A stretch of DNA of 64,000 bases from G965213525 sp965213525 (GTDB lineage Bacteria > Actinomycetota > Acidimicrobiia > Acidimicrobiales > Poriferisodalaceae). Where the stretch lies: contig OZ243889.1 of assembly GCA_965213525.1 (NCBI GenBank), positions 744,001-808,000 of the forward strand, read 5' to 3'. The notes under the pieces are model-generated. The model was given only the letters and a program-made list of their open reading frames with translations, ran no database searches and was not told the origin of the DNA. Made by a program: the position numbers and the translations under genes. Below are positions 8,042-16,464 of this stretch, one piece after another. How positions within the stretch are numbered: position 1 is the first letter of the stretch; every line of letters begins with the position of its first letter.

Positions 8042-9754
8042 GTGACGCCCCAGCACGTCTTCGTCACCGGCGGGGTGGCGAGCTCGCTGGGCAAGGGCCT
8101 GACGGCCTCATCGTTGGGGCGGCTGCTGGTGGCCCGGGGTCTGAGGGTCACGCTCCAGAAGCTCGACCCCTACATCAACGTCGACCCGGGAACGATGAAC
8201 CCCTTCGAGCACGGTGAGGTGTTCGTCACCGACGACGGCGGCGAGACCGACCTCGACCTCGGCCACTACGAGCGCTTCGTCGGCCGGCCCCTCACCCGGG
8301 AGTCCAACGCCACGACCGGGTCGATCTACCAGTCGGTGCTCGCCGCCGAGCGGCGGGGCGAGTACCTCGGCAAGACCGTCCAGGTGATCCCCCACATCAC
8401 CGACGAGATCAAGCGGCGCATCCGGCGCTTGGCCACCGACGACGTCGATGTCGTGGTCACCGAGGTCGGCGGCACGGTCGGTGACATCGAGATCCTCCCG
8501 TTCCTCGAGGCCATCCGCCAGATCCGCAACGACGTCGGCCGGGCCAACGTCTGCTACGTCCACGTCAGCCTCGTGCCGGCGATCGGCCCGTCCCAGGAGC
8601 AGAAGACCAAGCCGACCCAGCACTCGGTGACCGAGCTGCGGGGCCGGGGCATCCAGCCCGACGTGATCGTCTGTCGCAGCGAATCGGCCCTCGACGACGC
8701 CCTCCGATCCAAGATCTCCGACCTGTGCGACGTACCCATCGGCGGGGTCATCAACGCCGCTGACGCCGACAACGTCTACGCCCTCCCGCTGGTGTTGCAC
8801 GACGAGGGCTTCGACGAGGTGGTGTGCGACCACCTCGGGCTGGGCGGCCGGCCCGACCTCGAGTCGTGGCGAGAGCTGTGCCGCCGGGTCGACAGCGCCG
8901 TCCAGGTCGTGCGCATCGGGCTGGTCGGGAAGTACGTGAGCCTGCCGGACGCCTACCTCTCGGTCGTCGAGGCGCTGCGCCACGGCGGGTGGGCCCACGG
9001 GGCCCGCATCGAGCTCGAGTGGATCCAGGCCGAGGAGGTCGAGGGGCTGCTCACCGAGGGTCGGCTCGCCGATCTGGACGCCATCGTCATCCCCGGCGGG
9101 TTCGGCGAGCGGGGCATCGAGGGCAAGATCGCCGCGGCCCGCTACGCCCGCGAGCACGGCCTGCCCTGCCTGGGCCTGTGCCTGGGCATGCAGGTCATGT
9201 GCGTCGACGTCGCCCGTGACGTCATCGGTCTCGTCGGTGCCAACAGCTCGGAGTTCGATCGCCAGACCCCGCACCCCGTCATCGACCTGATGGCGTCCCA
9301 GAGGTCGGTGATCGACATGGGCGGCACGATGCGACTCGGCGTCTACCCGGCAAAGCTCCGGGCGGGGTCCAGGGTCGCCGAGATCTACGACGATGCCCTG
9401 GTGTACGAGCGACACCGCCACCGCTACGAGTTCAACAACGCCTACCGCGCCCGTTTCGAGGCGGCCGGGCTCATGGCGACGGGCACATCGCCCGATGATG
9501 CCCTCGTGGAGTTCGTCGAGTTGTCCGATCACCCGTTCTGGGTGGGCACCCAGGCCCACCCGGAGTTCAAGAGTCGCCCCGACCGGCCGGCGCCGTTGTT
9601 CTCTGCCCTCGTCGAGGCGGCCCTGGTCCGCCGGGCCTCGACCGAGCGCACCGCTGACCCGCCACCTCGCCCCGACCGGTCGCCGGTCACCCGCGTGGGT
9701 GACGGCGTCGGGGCGGCCGTTGGGGTCGCGCCCTTCGAGCGGTCGGCGTCATGA
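8042..9754 (+). CDS. pyrG: CTP synthase
   Basis: Makes CTP from UTP, ATP and glutamine; 570 residues. The N-terminal synthetase domain begins HVFVTGGVASSLGKGLTASS (ATP-binding). The C-terminal class I glutamine amidotransferase domain has nucleophile Cys in PCLGLCLGMQ and the His/Glu pair in QAHPEFKSRP. The C-terminal 45 residues are a low-complexity extension. The GTG at 8042 is chosen because a strong AGGAGG lies six bases upstream and the protein begins where other PyrG proteins do. The frame stays open upstream into the repeat array, with another GTG at 7913. Stop overlaps the Nudix ATG. Confidence 0.97.
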   Translation: MTPQHVFVTGGVASSLGKGLTASSLGRLLVARGLRVTLQKLDPYINVDPGTMNPFEHGEVFVTDDGGETDLDLGHYERFVGRPLTRESNATTGSIYQSVLAAERRGEYLGKTVQVIPHITDEIKRRIRRLATDDVDVVVTEVGGTVGDIEILPFLEAIRQIRNDVGRANVCYVHVSLVPAIGPSQEQKTKPTQHSVTELRGRGIQPDVIVCRSESALDDALRSKISDLCDVPIGGVINAADADNVYALPLVLHDEGFDEVVCDHLGLGGRPDLESWRELCRRVDSAVQVVRIGLVGKYVSLPDAYLSVVEALRHGGWAHGARIELEWIQAEEVEGLLTEGRLADLDAIVIPGGFGERGIEGKIAAARYAREHGLPCLGLCLGMQVMCVDVARDVIGLVGANSSEFDRQTPHPVIDLMASQRSVIDMGGTMRLGVYPAKLRAGSRVAEIYDDALVYERHRHRYEFNNAYRARFEAAGLMATGTSPDDALVEFVELSDHPFWVGTQAHPEFKSRPDRPAPLFSALVEAALVRRASTERTADPPPRPDRSPVTRVGDGVGAAVGVAPFERSAS

Positions 9755-10353
9755 GCCCCCCGGTGCTCGCCTCGACGTCCGCGCAAGCCCCCACCGGCCT
9801 AGGGGTCACGGGTGGCTTCGTCCACGACGGCGACGAGACCATGATGACCGGACGGGTCTGGACCGTCGTGCGCGCCAGCTACCGGGCGCCTGACGGCGCC
9901 ACCTTCAGCCGGGAGGTGGTCCGACACCCCGGGGCGGTCGCGGTGGTGGCCGTCGACGGCGACGGCGTCGTCCTGGTCCGCCAGTACCGGGGGCCCGTCG
10001 ACCGCCAGGTCCTCGAGATCCCCGCCGGGCTGCGAGACCGTGCCGACGAGGACCCCGCCGCCGCCGCCGGTCGCGAGCTCGAAGAGGAAGCCGGTCTGAT
10101 CGCCGGGCGTCTCGAGCCGCTGGTCACCTACAACACGGCGCCGGGGTTCACCGACGAGGAGGTGATCGTCTACCTCGCCGAAGACCTCCGCCCCGTCGAA
10201 CGTCGTGCCGACGGCGTGGAGGAGCGCTTCATGACGATCGAGCGCCTCGCCCTCGACGACGTCCCCGCCGCCCTCACCGACGGACGCATCATCGACGGCA
10301 AGACCCTCATCTCGCTGGCGTTGTTGGTGCAACGCCGCCAGGCCGGGGCGTGA
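9751..10353 (+). CDS. ADP-ribose pyrophosphatase-type Nudix hydrolase
   Basis: 200 residues, with the Nudix box around residues 90-112: a Gly five residues before Glu, then RELEEEAGL carrying the Mg-binding REXXEE core. Upstream VVLVRQYRGPVDRQVLEIPAG is typical of ADP-ribose pyrophosphatases (NudF/Rv1700 type), which split ADP-ribose to AMP and ribose 5-phosphate. The ATG overlaps the pyrG stop, and pyrG-Nudix adjacency is the same as Rv1699-Rv1700 in M. tuberculosis. Confidence 0.93.
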   Translation: MSPPVLASTSAQAPTGLGVTGGFVHDGDETMMTGRVWTVVRASYRAPDGATFSREVVRHPGAVAVVAVDGDGVVLVRQYRGPVDRQVLEIPAGLRDRADEDPAAAAGRELEEEAGLIAGRLEPLVTYNTAPGFTDEEVIVYLAEDLRPVERRADGVEERFMTIERLALDDVPAALTDGRIIDGKTLISLALLVQRRQAGA

Positions 10354-10994
10354 ACGAGCGGCTCGTCGGCCCGAAGAGCTCCCCGCCGGACCGTCGGGTC
10401 GGTGCGCGCCTCGGCCGCTTCGGCAGCGTCTGGCCCGCCACCGAGAGCTCGGCGGCCCGGGTGCTCGGCCTGGTCCGCCGCTCGCCGCACCTGGCCCGGC
10501 GCCTGGTCACCACCGCCTTGGTCGTGCGCGCGTCGGCCGACGACGAGGCGTGGGCCCGCGCCCACCTCACCCCACCCGAGCAGAACCTATGGGACCGCCA
10601 GCACCCCAGGGATCGCGTGCACGCCGTCCAGGTCGCCCGCCGCGTGTGCGGTCAGGCGCCGACTGCGGTCAGCGAGGCGACCTTGGTGACCGCCGCCCTG
10701 TGCCACGACGTCGGCAAGGGCTTGGCCGGTCTGGGGGTGGCCGGGCGGGTGACGGCGGCGCTCGTCGAGCCGTTCGTCGACGCCGACCTGGCGTGGCGGT
10801 GGTCATGGCGCAGCGGGTGGATCGGTCGCATCGGCACCCACCTGCGCTACCCGGAGCTTGGCGCCCAGGTGCTGGCCGAGGGCGACAGCCACCCGGTCGT
10901 GGTCGCCTGGGCCCGTGAGCACCACCGTGACCCGTCGGGCTGGACCGTGCCCGTCGAGGTGGGCGAGCTGCTGCGGGCGGCCGACGACGCCTGA
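10350..10994 (+). CDS. HD-domain phosphohydrolase-like protein
   Basis: 214 residues; the HD signature is ALCHDVGKGLAG (about residue 115), preceded by HAVQVARRVCG, which supplies the first metal-binding His. A later REHHRDPS segment could supply another ligand. The N-terminal 70 residues are Arg/Ala rich and variable. HD proteins hydrolyse nucleotides or phosphodiesters; the substrate cannot be inferred. The GTG overlaps the Nudix stop, so it sits at the end of the pyrG operon, where mycobacteria have the xerD recombinase gene. Confidence 0.85.
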   Translation: MNERLVGPKSSPPDRRVGARLGRFGSVWPATESSAARVLGLVRRSPHLARRLVTTALVVRASADDEAWARAHLTPPEQNLWDRQHPRDRVHAVQVARRVCGQAPTAVSEATLVTAALCHDVGKGLAGLGVAGRVTAALVEPFVDADLAWRWSWRSGWIGRIGTHLRYPELGAQVLAEGDSHPVVVAWAREHHRDPSGWTVPVEVGELLRAADDA

Positions 10995-11013
10995 GCGGAC
11001 GCGCCGGGCCCGC

Positions 11014-11019
11014 TACGGT
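11014..11019 (+). promoter_or_regulatory. Candidate -10 element (TACGGT) of the nitroreductase gene
   Basis: TACGGT lies 40 nt before the ATG at 11060. The intervening leader contains AGGGGAGGG (11043-11051), a good ribosome site, so this gene would have a short conventional leader. Confidence 0.4.
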
Positions 11020-11059
11020 CACCCTCTGGGTCCCACGCGGCCCAGGGGAGGGCACGACG

Positions 11060-11719
11060 ATGGCGGCGACGGTCCAGCTGGGCACCGATGAGCTGTTGAC
11101 CACGACGCGTTCGGTGCGTCGCCGGCTCGACCTCGATCGAGCGGTCGACCTCGACGTCGTGCGCGAGTGCCTCGAGCTGGCGTTGCAGGCCCCCTCGGGG
11201 TCGAACTCCCAGGGTTGGCAGTTCGTGGTGGTCACCGACCCGGAGCTGCGCGGGGGGCTCGCAGCGCTGTACCGCCAGGCGTTCGAGGTGTACGAAACGA
11301 TGCCCGGCAACGCCGGCAACGTGTACGGCGGGTCCGACGAGACCCGGTTGGCCACCCAGACCAAGGTGATGGACTCGGCACGGCACCTCGCCGAGGTGAT
11401 GGACCGTGTGCCGGTGCTGCTCGTGCCATGTGTGATGGGCCGGGTGGAGCAGGCTGGTGCGCCCGCCCAGTCCGCGGTCTACGGGTCGATCCTGCCGGCG
11501 GTGTGGAGCTTCATGCTCGCCGCCCGCTCCCGGGGGTTGGGCTCGGCGTGGACGACGCTGCACCTGCTGTTCGAGGAGCAGGCGGCCGAGCTGCTCGGCA
11601 TCCCCTTCGCCGAGGTCACCCAGACGGCGCTGATCCCCGTCGCCCACACCGTCGGCGACTCGTTCCGCCCGGCGCACCGCGAGCCCCTCGACACCGTCTT
11701 GCACCTCGACCGCTGGTGA
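11060..11719 (+). CDS. Nitroreductase family protein
   Basis: 219 residues, FMN-dependent nitroreductase fold. The N-terminal TTRSVRRRLDLDRAV contains the conserved R-S-x-R FMN-phosphate contact. LQAPSGSNSQGWQFVVV is the classical family segment, and GLGSAWTTLHLLFE near residue 155 forms the second FMN loop. The reaction in vivo is unknown; family members reduce nitro compounds, quinones or flavin. It has its own ribosome site and probable promoter and is convergent with trpS, 39 nt away. Confidence 0.92.
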   Translation: MAATVQLGTDELLTTTRSVRRRLDLDRAVDLDVVRECLELALQAPSGSNSQGWQFVVVTDPELRGGLAALYRQAFEVYETMPGNAGNVYGGSDETRLATQTKVMDSARHLAEVMDRVPVLLVPCVMGRVEQAGAPAQSAVYGSILPAVWSFMLAARSRGLGSAWTTLHLLFEEQAAELLGIPFAEVTQTALIPVAHTVGDSFRPAHREPLDTVLHLDRW

Positions 11720-11758
11720 GGCACCCCAGTGAGGCGGCCGACGGCGGGCCGACGGTGC

Positions 11759-12757
11759 TCAGCGAGGGGCGAGGAACCCGAGTGCGTCGCTGACCCTGCG
11801 CGAGGTCTCGCCTGCGACCTCCGAGGCCTTGTCGGCCCCGGCGGCCAGCAGGCGGTCGAGCTCGGCGGGATCGTCGAGCAGCTCGTCGTAGCGTGCGCGC
11901 AGCGGGCGGGTGAGCTCGACCACGGCGTCGGCGACCGCACCCTTGAGGTCGCCGTAGCGGTCGTAGCGGTCGGCGACCACCTCGGGGCCGAGGCCCTCGA
12001 TCGCCCCGAGGATCGACAGCAGGTTCGCCACCCCTGGCTTGTTCTCGACGTCGTGGACGACCTCGGTGCCCGAGTCGGTGACGGCCCGGCGGATCCGCTT
12101 GGCGATCGTCGACTCGTCGTCGAACAGGTTGATGAGCCCGGCGTCGGTGGCAGCTGACTTGGACATCTTCGACGTCGGATCGGCGAGGTCCATGATGCGC
12201 GCCCCGACCGGGGGGATGACGTGGGTGGGTACCACGACGACCGCGTCGCCGGCCCGGGCGTTGACCCGCTGGGCCACGTCGCGGGTCAGCTCGATGTGTT
12301 GACGCTGGTCGTCACCGACGGGCACCCGGTCGGCGTCGTGGGCGAGGATGTCAGCCGCCTGCAACGTGGGGTAGGTGAACAGGCCGACCCCGACGTGGTC
12401 GACCGCGACGCCGCCCCGGGCCGACTTGTCCTTGAACTGGGTCATGCGGCGCAGCTCGCCCATGCCCGTGACGCACTGGATCAACCAGGCCAGCTGCGAG
12501 TGGGCGGCGACGTGGGACTGCACGAACAGGGTGCTGCGCCCGGGGTCGACACCGATGGCGAGCACCGCCGCGGCCGTGCGGCGCGTCCCTGACCGCAGCT
12601 CGGCCGGGTCGATCGGCACCGTCACCGCGTGCAGATCGACGATGCAGTACGTGCAGTCGTGATCGTCCTGGTCGCCCACCCAGTTGACGAGCGCCCCCAG
12701 GTAGTTGCCGAGGTGGACCTCACCGGTCGGTTGGATGCCCGAGAACACGCGCGCCAT
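11759..12757 (-). CDS. trpS: Tryptophanyl-tRNA synthetase
   Basis: 332 residues, the standard bacterial length. The class I HIGH-type motif is TGEVHLGNYLGA (about residues 10-21) and the KMSKS loop is KMSKSAATDAG (about 194). VPVGDDQRQHIELTRDV is the tryptophan/ATP-site segment of TrpRS. The start is ATG at 12757: the preceding open sequence is translated repeat DNA, and a TACGAT -10 element lies 8 nt before this ATG, indicating a leaderless message. It is divergent from scpA, with a 34-bp repeat array between. Confidence 0.97.
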   Translation of the reverse strand: MARVFSGIQPTGEVHLGNYLGALVNWVGDQDDHDCTYCIVDLHAVTVPIDPAELRSGTRRTAAAVLAIGVDPGRSTLFVQSHVAAHSQLAWLIQCVTGMGELRRMTQFKDKSARGGVAVDHVGVGLFTYPTLQAADILAHDADRVPVGDDQRQHIELTRDVAQRVNARAGDAVVVVPTHVIPPVGARIMDLADPTSKMSKSAATDAGLINLFDDESTIAKRIRRAVTDSGTEVVHDVENKPGVANLLSILGAIEGLGPEVVADRYDRYGDLKGAVADAVVELTRPLRARYDELLDDPAELDRLLAAGADKASEVAGETSRRVSDALGFLAPR

Positions 12758-12765
12758 GACGGGCG

Positions 12766-12771
12766 ATCGTA
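12766..12771 (-). promoter_or_regulatory. Candidate leaderless -10 element (TACGAT) of trpS
   Basis: On the minus strand TACGAT is followed by eight bases and then the trpS ATG. This spacing puts the transcription start at or next to the start codon. No ribosome site is present, consistent with leaderless translation. Confidence 0.55.
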
Positions 12772-12790
12772 GGACCCGCCCGACGATGCC

Positions 12791-13024
12791 ACCGCTCGGC
12801 GAGACCGTGCCCGCCGGCGAGCGGCACCGCTCGCGAGACCGTGCCCACCGGCGAGCGGCACCGCTCGCGAGACCGTGCCCACCGGCGAGCGGCACCGCTC
12901 GCGAGACCGTGCTCACCGGCGAGCGGCACCGCTCGCGAGACCGTGCTCACCGGCGAGCGGCACCGCTCGCGAGACCGTGCCCACCGGCGAGCGGCACCGC
13001 TCGCGAGACCGTGCGCCCACCGGC
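12791..13024. repeat. Tandem 34-bp array with a perfect palindrome in each unit, between divergent trpS and scpA
   Basis: Full units begin at 12801, 12835, 12869, 12903, 12937 and 12971, with a truncated copy at 13005 and a degraded lead-in before 12801. Each unit starts GAGACCGTGC and ends with GCGAGCGG, CA, CCGCTCGC: an 8-bp perfect inverted repeat with a 2-nt gap. The junction of adjacent units forms a second palindrome, CTCGCGAG. Copies 4 and 5 share one C-to-T change, suggesting duplication of a pair. The array lies upstream of both leaderless promoters and so outside both messages. Confidence 0.97.
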
Positions 13025-13054
13025 GAATGACACAGCTGAGATGCGCTCGGCGGT

Positions 13055-13060
13055 TACCGT
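13055..13060 (+). promoter_or_regulatory. Candidate leaderless -10 element (TACCGT) of scpA
   Basis: TACCGT is followed by six bases and then the scpA GTG at 13067; no ribosome site lies between. It mirrors the trpS promoter on the other side of the 34-bp array. Confidence 0.55.
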
Positions 13061-13066
13061 CGTGCG

Positions 13067-13969
13067 GTGGCCGTGGCCGTCTCGACACCGGTGTACGACG
13101 GACCCCTCGATGTGCTGTTGCGCCTCGTCCTGGACGGCGACGTCGACCTGTACGCCATCGACGTCTGCGCGGTCGTGGACGCCTACCTCGCCCACCTCGA
13201 CGAGCTCCAGGCCGAGTGCGCCCCGCTCGACCTCGAGGCTGCCACCGAGTTCCTCGTGCTGGCGTCGACCCTGGTCGAGCTGAAGACCACGCGGCTGCTG
13301 CCGAGCCCTGCTGAGGTCGAGCTCGACGAGTCCCTCTGGCTGTGGGAGGAACGTGACCTGTTGTTCTCGCGCCTCGTGCAGTGCCGCACCTTCGCCGCCG
13401 CCGCCGAGCGCCTGGTCGAGCGCTTCGCCACCGCTCGCCGCAGCGTGGGCCGCCGCAGCGGGGTCGACGAGCGCCACCTCGACCTCTCGCCCGAGCTGTT
13501 GACCGGGGTCGGGGTCGACGATCTGCACCGCGCCTACCTCGCAGCTGCCCGGCCCCGACCCGTGCCCGAGGTGTCGCTCGCCCACGTGGCGCCGATCCGG
13601 GTCTCTGTCGCCGATGCGATCGGCGAGCTGTGCGAGGTGCTGGCGGTGCGACGCTCGGCCACCTTCCGCCAGCTCACGATCCATCTGCGTGAGCGGGTCG
13701 AGGTGGTCGTCAGGTTCCTCGCCGTGCTCGAGCTGCACAAGGATGGCATCGTCGAGCTCGACCAACCCACCTGCTTCGGCGAGCTCGTCGTGCGATGGGC
13801 GGGGTCCGCGCCGTCGGCCCGCGACGCCGACGCCCACGACGCCGGGCACGCCGAAGCCGGCCGAGGTGTCGGGTCTGGCCCGCACGACCGGTGGGTCGAA
13901 CCCGTCCGAGGTGCCGCAGAGGCGACGGCGCTCGTCGCGGCGAGCGAGGCGACGGGCCCGCACCGGTGA
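13067..13969 (+). CDS. scpA: Segregation and condensation protein ScpA
   Basis: 300 residues; kleisin subunit of the SMC-ScpAB condensin. The N-terminal YDGPLDVLLRLVLDGDVDLYAIDV is the SMC-neck binding helix-turn-helix typical of ScpA. LVLASTLVELKTTRLLPSP marks the next conserved block, and the winged helix at about 220-260 contains FRQLTIHLRERVEVVVRFLAVLELHKDG. The C-terminal 45 residues after that are non-conserved. Stop overlaps the scpB GTG; scpA-scpB-rluB order is shared with M. tuberculosis Rv1709-Rv1711, but no parA-like gene precedes it. Confidence 0.95.
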   Translation: MAVAVSTPVYDGPLDVLLRLVLDGDVDLYAIDVCAVVDAYLAHLDELQAECAPLDLEAATEFLVLASTLVELKTTRLLPSPAEVELDESLWLWEERDLLFSRLVQCRTFAAAAERLVERFATARRSVGRRSGVDERHLDLSPELLTGVGVDDLHRAYLAAARPRPVPEVSLAHVAPIRVSVADAIGELCEVLAVRRSATFRQLTIHLRERVEVVVRFLAVLELHKDGIVELDQPTCFGELVVRWAGSAPSARDADAHDAGHAEAGRGVGSGPHDRWVEPVRGAAEATALVAASEATGPHR

Positions 13970-14556
13970 GCGGAGCCGAGCTGGTCGATGACGGCGACGG
14001 TCTGCGGCGGGCGCTCGAGGCGATCGTCATGGTCGCCGATGACCCCATCCCCACCGCCGTGCTGGCCCACGTGCTCGACGTCGCCCCAGCGACCGTCGAG
14101 CAGACGTGCGGCGAGCTGGCGCTGGACTACGAGGCGTCAGGGCGGGGCTTCCAGCTGGCCCGGGTGGCCGGCGGCTACCGGTACCAGAGCCACCCCGACT
14201 GTGACGCACACGTCCGGCGCTTCGTGCTGGACGGCCGGTCGGCACGGCTGTCGGCGGCGGGCCTGGAGACCCTCGCCGTCGTCGCCTACCGCCAGCCGGT
14301 GTCACGGGCCCAGATCGCAGCGATCAGGGGCGTCAGCGTGGACGGGGTGATGCGGACCCTGGTCGCCAGGGGATACGTCGCCGAGGTGGGCCGTGACCCG
14401 GGGCCGGGGCAGGCCGTGATGTACGGCACCACCGCCCGCTTCCTCACCGAGCTGGGCGTGGATTCCCTCGACGAGCTGCCCCCCCTGTCCGAGCTCGTTC
14501 CCGACGCCGCCACCGCCGAGGCCCTCGAACGGGGTCTGCGCAGCGATCCGGCCTGA
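13966..14556 (+). CDS. scpB: Segregation and condensation protein ScpB
   Basis: 196 residues, two winged-helix domains. ALEAIVMVADDPIPTAVLAHVLDV opens the first, and the signature LETLAVVAYRQPVSRAQIA leads to IRGVSVDGVMRTLVARGYV in the second. It binds the middle of ScpA in the SMC complex. GTG at 13966 is chosen for the 4-base overlap with scpA; the frame is also open earlier. Confidence 0.96.
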   Translation: MSGAELVDDGDGLRRALEAIVMVADDPIPTAVLAHVLDVAPATVEQTCGELALDYEASGRGFQLARVAGGYRYQSHPDCDAHVRRFVLDGRSARLSAAGLETLAVVAYRQPVSRAQIAAIRGVSVDGVMRTLVARGYVAEVGRDPGPGQAVMYGTTARFLTELGVDSLDELPPLSELVPDAATAEALERGLRSDPA

Positions 14557-14592
14557 GCGATCATCCCGACCCGTTGACGCGCCCATGGATCG

Positions 14593-15330
14593 ATGAGCCC
14601 TGAACCGACGGGTCCGGAGCGGGTGCAGAAGGTGTTGGCCCGCATCGGCCTCGGCAGCCGGAGGACCTGTGAGGACCTCATCGCCGAGGGCCGTGTCGCC
14701 GTGGACGGCAAGGTCGTCACCCTCGGTGACCGGGTCGATCCGTCCCACCAGCAGGTCACCGTGGACGGTGTGGTGGTGGGCGTGCGCCCTGGGCTCGTCC
14801 ACCTGCTGCTCAACAAGCCCGGCGGGGTGCTCTCCAGCGCGTCTGACCCCGAGGGCCGGCCGACGGTCACCGAGCTCGTGCCGGCGACGCCCCGGGTCTT
14901 CCCCGTCGGGCGACTCGATCTCGACACCGAGGGGTTGCTCCTGCTCACCAACGACGGTGACCTGGCCCACCGCCTCACCCACCCCAGCTTCGGGGTCGAC
15001 AAGGAGTACCTCGCCTGGGTGCAGGGCGCCCCGAGTCGTGGTGCACTGCGACGCCTCCGAGAGGGCGTCGACCTCGACGACGGCCCGACGGCGCCCGCCA
15101 GGGTGAGCGCGGTCGAGCCCGACGTCGTGCGCCTCGTCATCCACGAGGGCCGCAACCGCCAGGTGCGACGCATGTGCGCCGCGGTCGGGCACCCGGTGCG
15201 GCGTTTGGTCCGCACCCGGATCGGTTCGTTGCGCACCGGCGATCTGGCCCCCGGCGCCTGGCGGGCCCTGGACATCGCCGAGGTGCGAGCCTTGGAACGG
15301 GCCGCTGGTGGCGGTCACGACCAGCGGTAG
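14593..15330 (+). CDS. rluB: RsuA/RluB-family rRNA pseudouridine synthase
   Basis: 245 residues. N-terminal S4 domain (VQKVLARIGLGSRRTCEDLI), then the pseudouridine synthase domain with catalytic Asp in GRLDLDTEGLLLLTND and LNKPGGVLSS before it. The family modifies a single uridine in 23S (RluB) or 16S (RsuA) rRNA; the actinobacterial ortholog next to scpAB is usually called RluB. ATG start 36 nt after scpB. Its TAG stop (15328-15330) forms the first three bases of the likely tyrA -10 element. Confidence 0.93.
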   Translation: MSPEPTGPERVQKVLARIGLGSRRTCEDLIAEGRVAVDGKVVTLGDRVDPSHQQVTVDGVVVGVRPGLVHLLLNKPGGVLSSASDPEGRPTVTELVPATPRVFPVGRLDLDTEGLLLLTNDGDLAHRLTHPSFGVDKEYLAWVQGAPSRGALRRLREGVDLDDGPTAPARVSAVEPDVVRLVIHEGRNRQVRRMCAAVGHPVRRLVRTRIGSLRTGDLAPGAWRALDIAEVRALERAAGGGHDQR

Positions 15331-15333
15331 GAT
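15328..15333 (+). promoter_or_regulatory. Candidate leaderless -10 element (TAGGAT) of tyrA, built on the rluB stop codon
   Basis: TAGGAT begins with the rluB TAG stop and is followed by eight bases and the tyrA GTG at 15342. The C-rich spacer holds no ribosome site. Confidence 0.55.
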
Positions 15334-15341
15334 CGCCCCCC

Positions 15342-16409
15342 GTGCCCGCTGCGACCCGCCGTTGCAGCGTCATCGGCCTCGGCCTCATCGGTGGATCCGT
15401 CGCCGGGGCCCTGGCCACCCGGGGGTGGGTGACCAGCGGGATCGACTGCGACCGCGACGTCGAGCGCACCGCCCTCGAACGCAACCTCATCGCCTCGGTC
15501 GGTCTGGACCCTCACGCCGAGCTGGTGGTCGTGGCGACCCCGGTCGCCGAGATCCCCAAGCTGGTCCGCGAGGCCCTCGACTCGACCTCGGCGATCGTGA
15601 CCGACGTCGGCAGCGTCAAAGCGCCGATCGCCGCCTCGGTGTCTCACCCCCGCTTCGTCGCCGGGCACCCCATGGCGGGCTCCGAGCAGGACGGCATCGC
15701 CGGGGCCGACGCCCAGCTGTTCTCCGGGGCGGTGTGGGTGCTCACCCCCGACGACACGACCTCTGATGCCTCCCTCGCCCGGGTGGCGGCGATCGTCACC
15801 GAGCTCGGCGCCGAGGTCGTCACCCTCGAACCGACCGTGCACGACGCCGTCGTCGCCGTGGTCTCCCACGTGCCCCACCTCACCGCTGCGGCCCTCATGG
15901 GCCTGGCCGCCGAGCGCAGCGTCGAGCACGCCGTCCTGTTGCGCCTGGCCGCCGGCGGCTTCCGGGACATGACCCGGGTGGCGGCGGGCCGGCCCGGCAT
16001 CTGGCCCGACATCTGCGCCGACAACCGGCCGGCCATCGTCGGTGTGCTCGACGAGCTCATCGTGCGACTCGGCGAGCTGCGAGCCGCCGTCGTGGACGAC
16101 CGCCGCGACGAGCTGCTCGGACACCTCGAGCGAGCCCGCGACGCCCGCCTGAACCTGCCGCCCCGGGTGCGTGACGCCTCAGACCTCGTCGAGCTGCGCA
16201 TCCCGATCCCCGACCGCCCCGGCGAGCTGGCCTCCATCACCCGCCTCGCCACCGACCTCGACGTCAACATCCACGACATCGAGCTGGCCCACTCGAACGA
16301 GGGTGCGGCCGGTGTGCTGATCGTCGTGGTGTCACGGGCGCCGGGGTCCCGTCTCGGCGCTGCCCTCGCCGACCAGGGGTACCGGCCCGCCAGCCGCGAG
16401 CTGTCATGA
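15342..16409 (+). CDS. tyrA: Prephenate dehydrogenase with C-terminal ACT domain
   Basis: 355 residues; converts prephenate to 4-hydroxyphenylpyruvate in tyrosine synthesis. NAD(P)-binding motif VIGLGLIGGSVAGAL starts at residue 10. The substrate-site blocks are TDVGSVKAPI, AGHPMAGSEQDGI and the SHVPHLTAAAL helix with the catalytic His. From about residue 285 a C-terminal ACT domain (LRIPIPDRPGELASITRLA) suggests allosteric control by tyrosine or another amino acid. GTG at 15342 gives the normal N-terminus; the frame upstream overlaps rluB. Confidence 0.95.
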   Translation: MPAATRRCSVIGLGLIGGSVAGALATRGWVTSGIDCDRDVERTALERNLIASVGLDPHAELVVVATPVAEIPKLVREALDSTSAIVTDVGSVKAPIAASVSHPRFVAGHPMAGSEQDGIAGADAQLFSGAVWVLTPDDTTSDASLARVAAIVTELGAEVVTLEPTVHDAVVAVVSHVPHLTAAALMGLAAERSVEHAVLLRLAAGGFRDMTRVAAGRPGIWPDICADNRPAIVGVLDELIVRLGELRAAVVDDRRDELLGHLERARDARLNLPPRVRDASDLVELRIPIPDRPGELASITRLATDLDVNIHDIELAHSNEGAAGVLIVVVSRAPGSRLGAALADQGYRPASRELS

Positions 16410-16464
16410 GGCCCGGGGCGGGTCGTCGGCGCGGTGTCGGGGGCCAGAGCGGCGGGGGGCGGGG

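Noticed and set aside
11720..11758. Intrinsic terminator between nitroreductase and trpS
   Set aside because: Only a direct repeat of GGCCGACGG is present; no stable hairpin with a T-run.
12791..13024. CRISPR-like or attachment-site array of 34-bp repeats
   Set aside because: Head-to-tail units without unique spacers, no integrase or cas genes.
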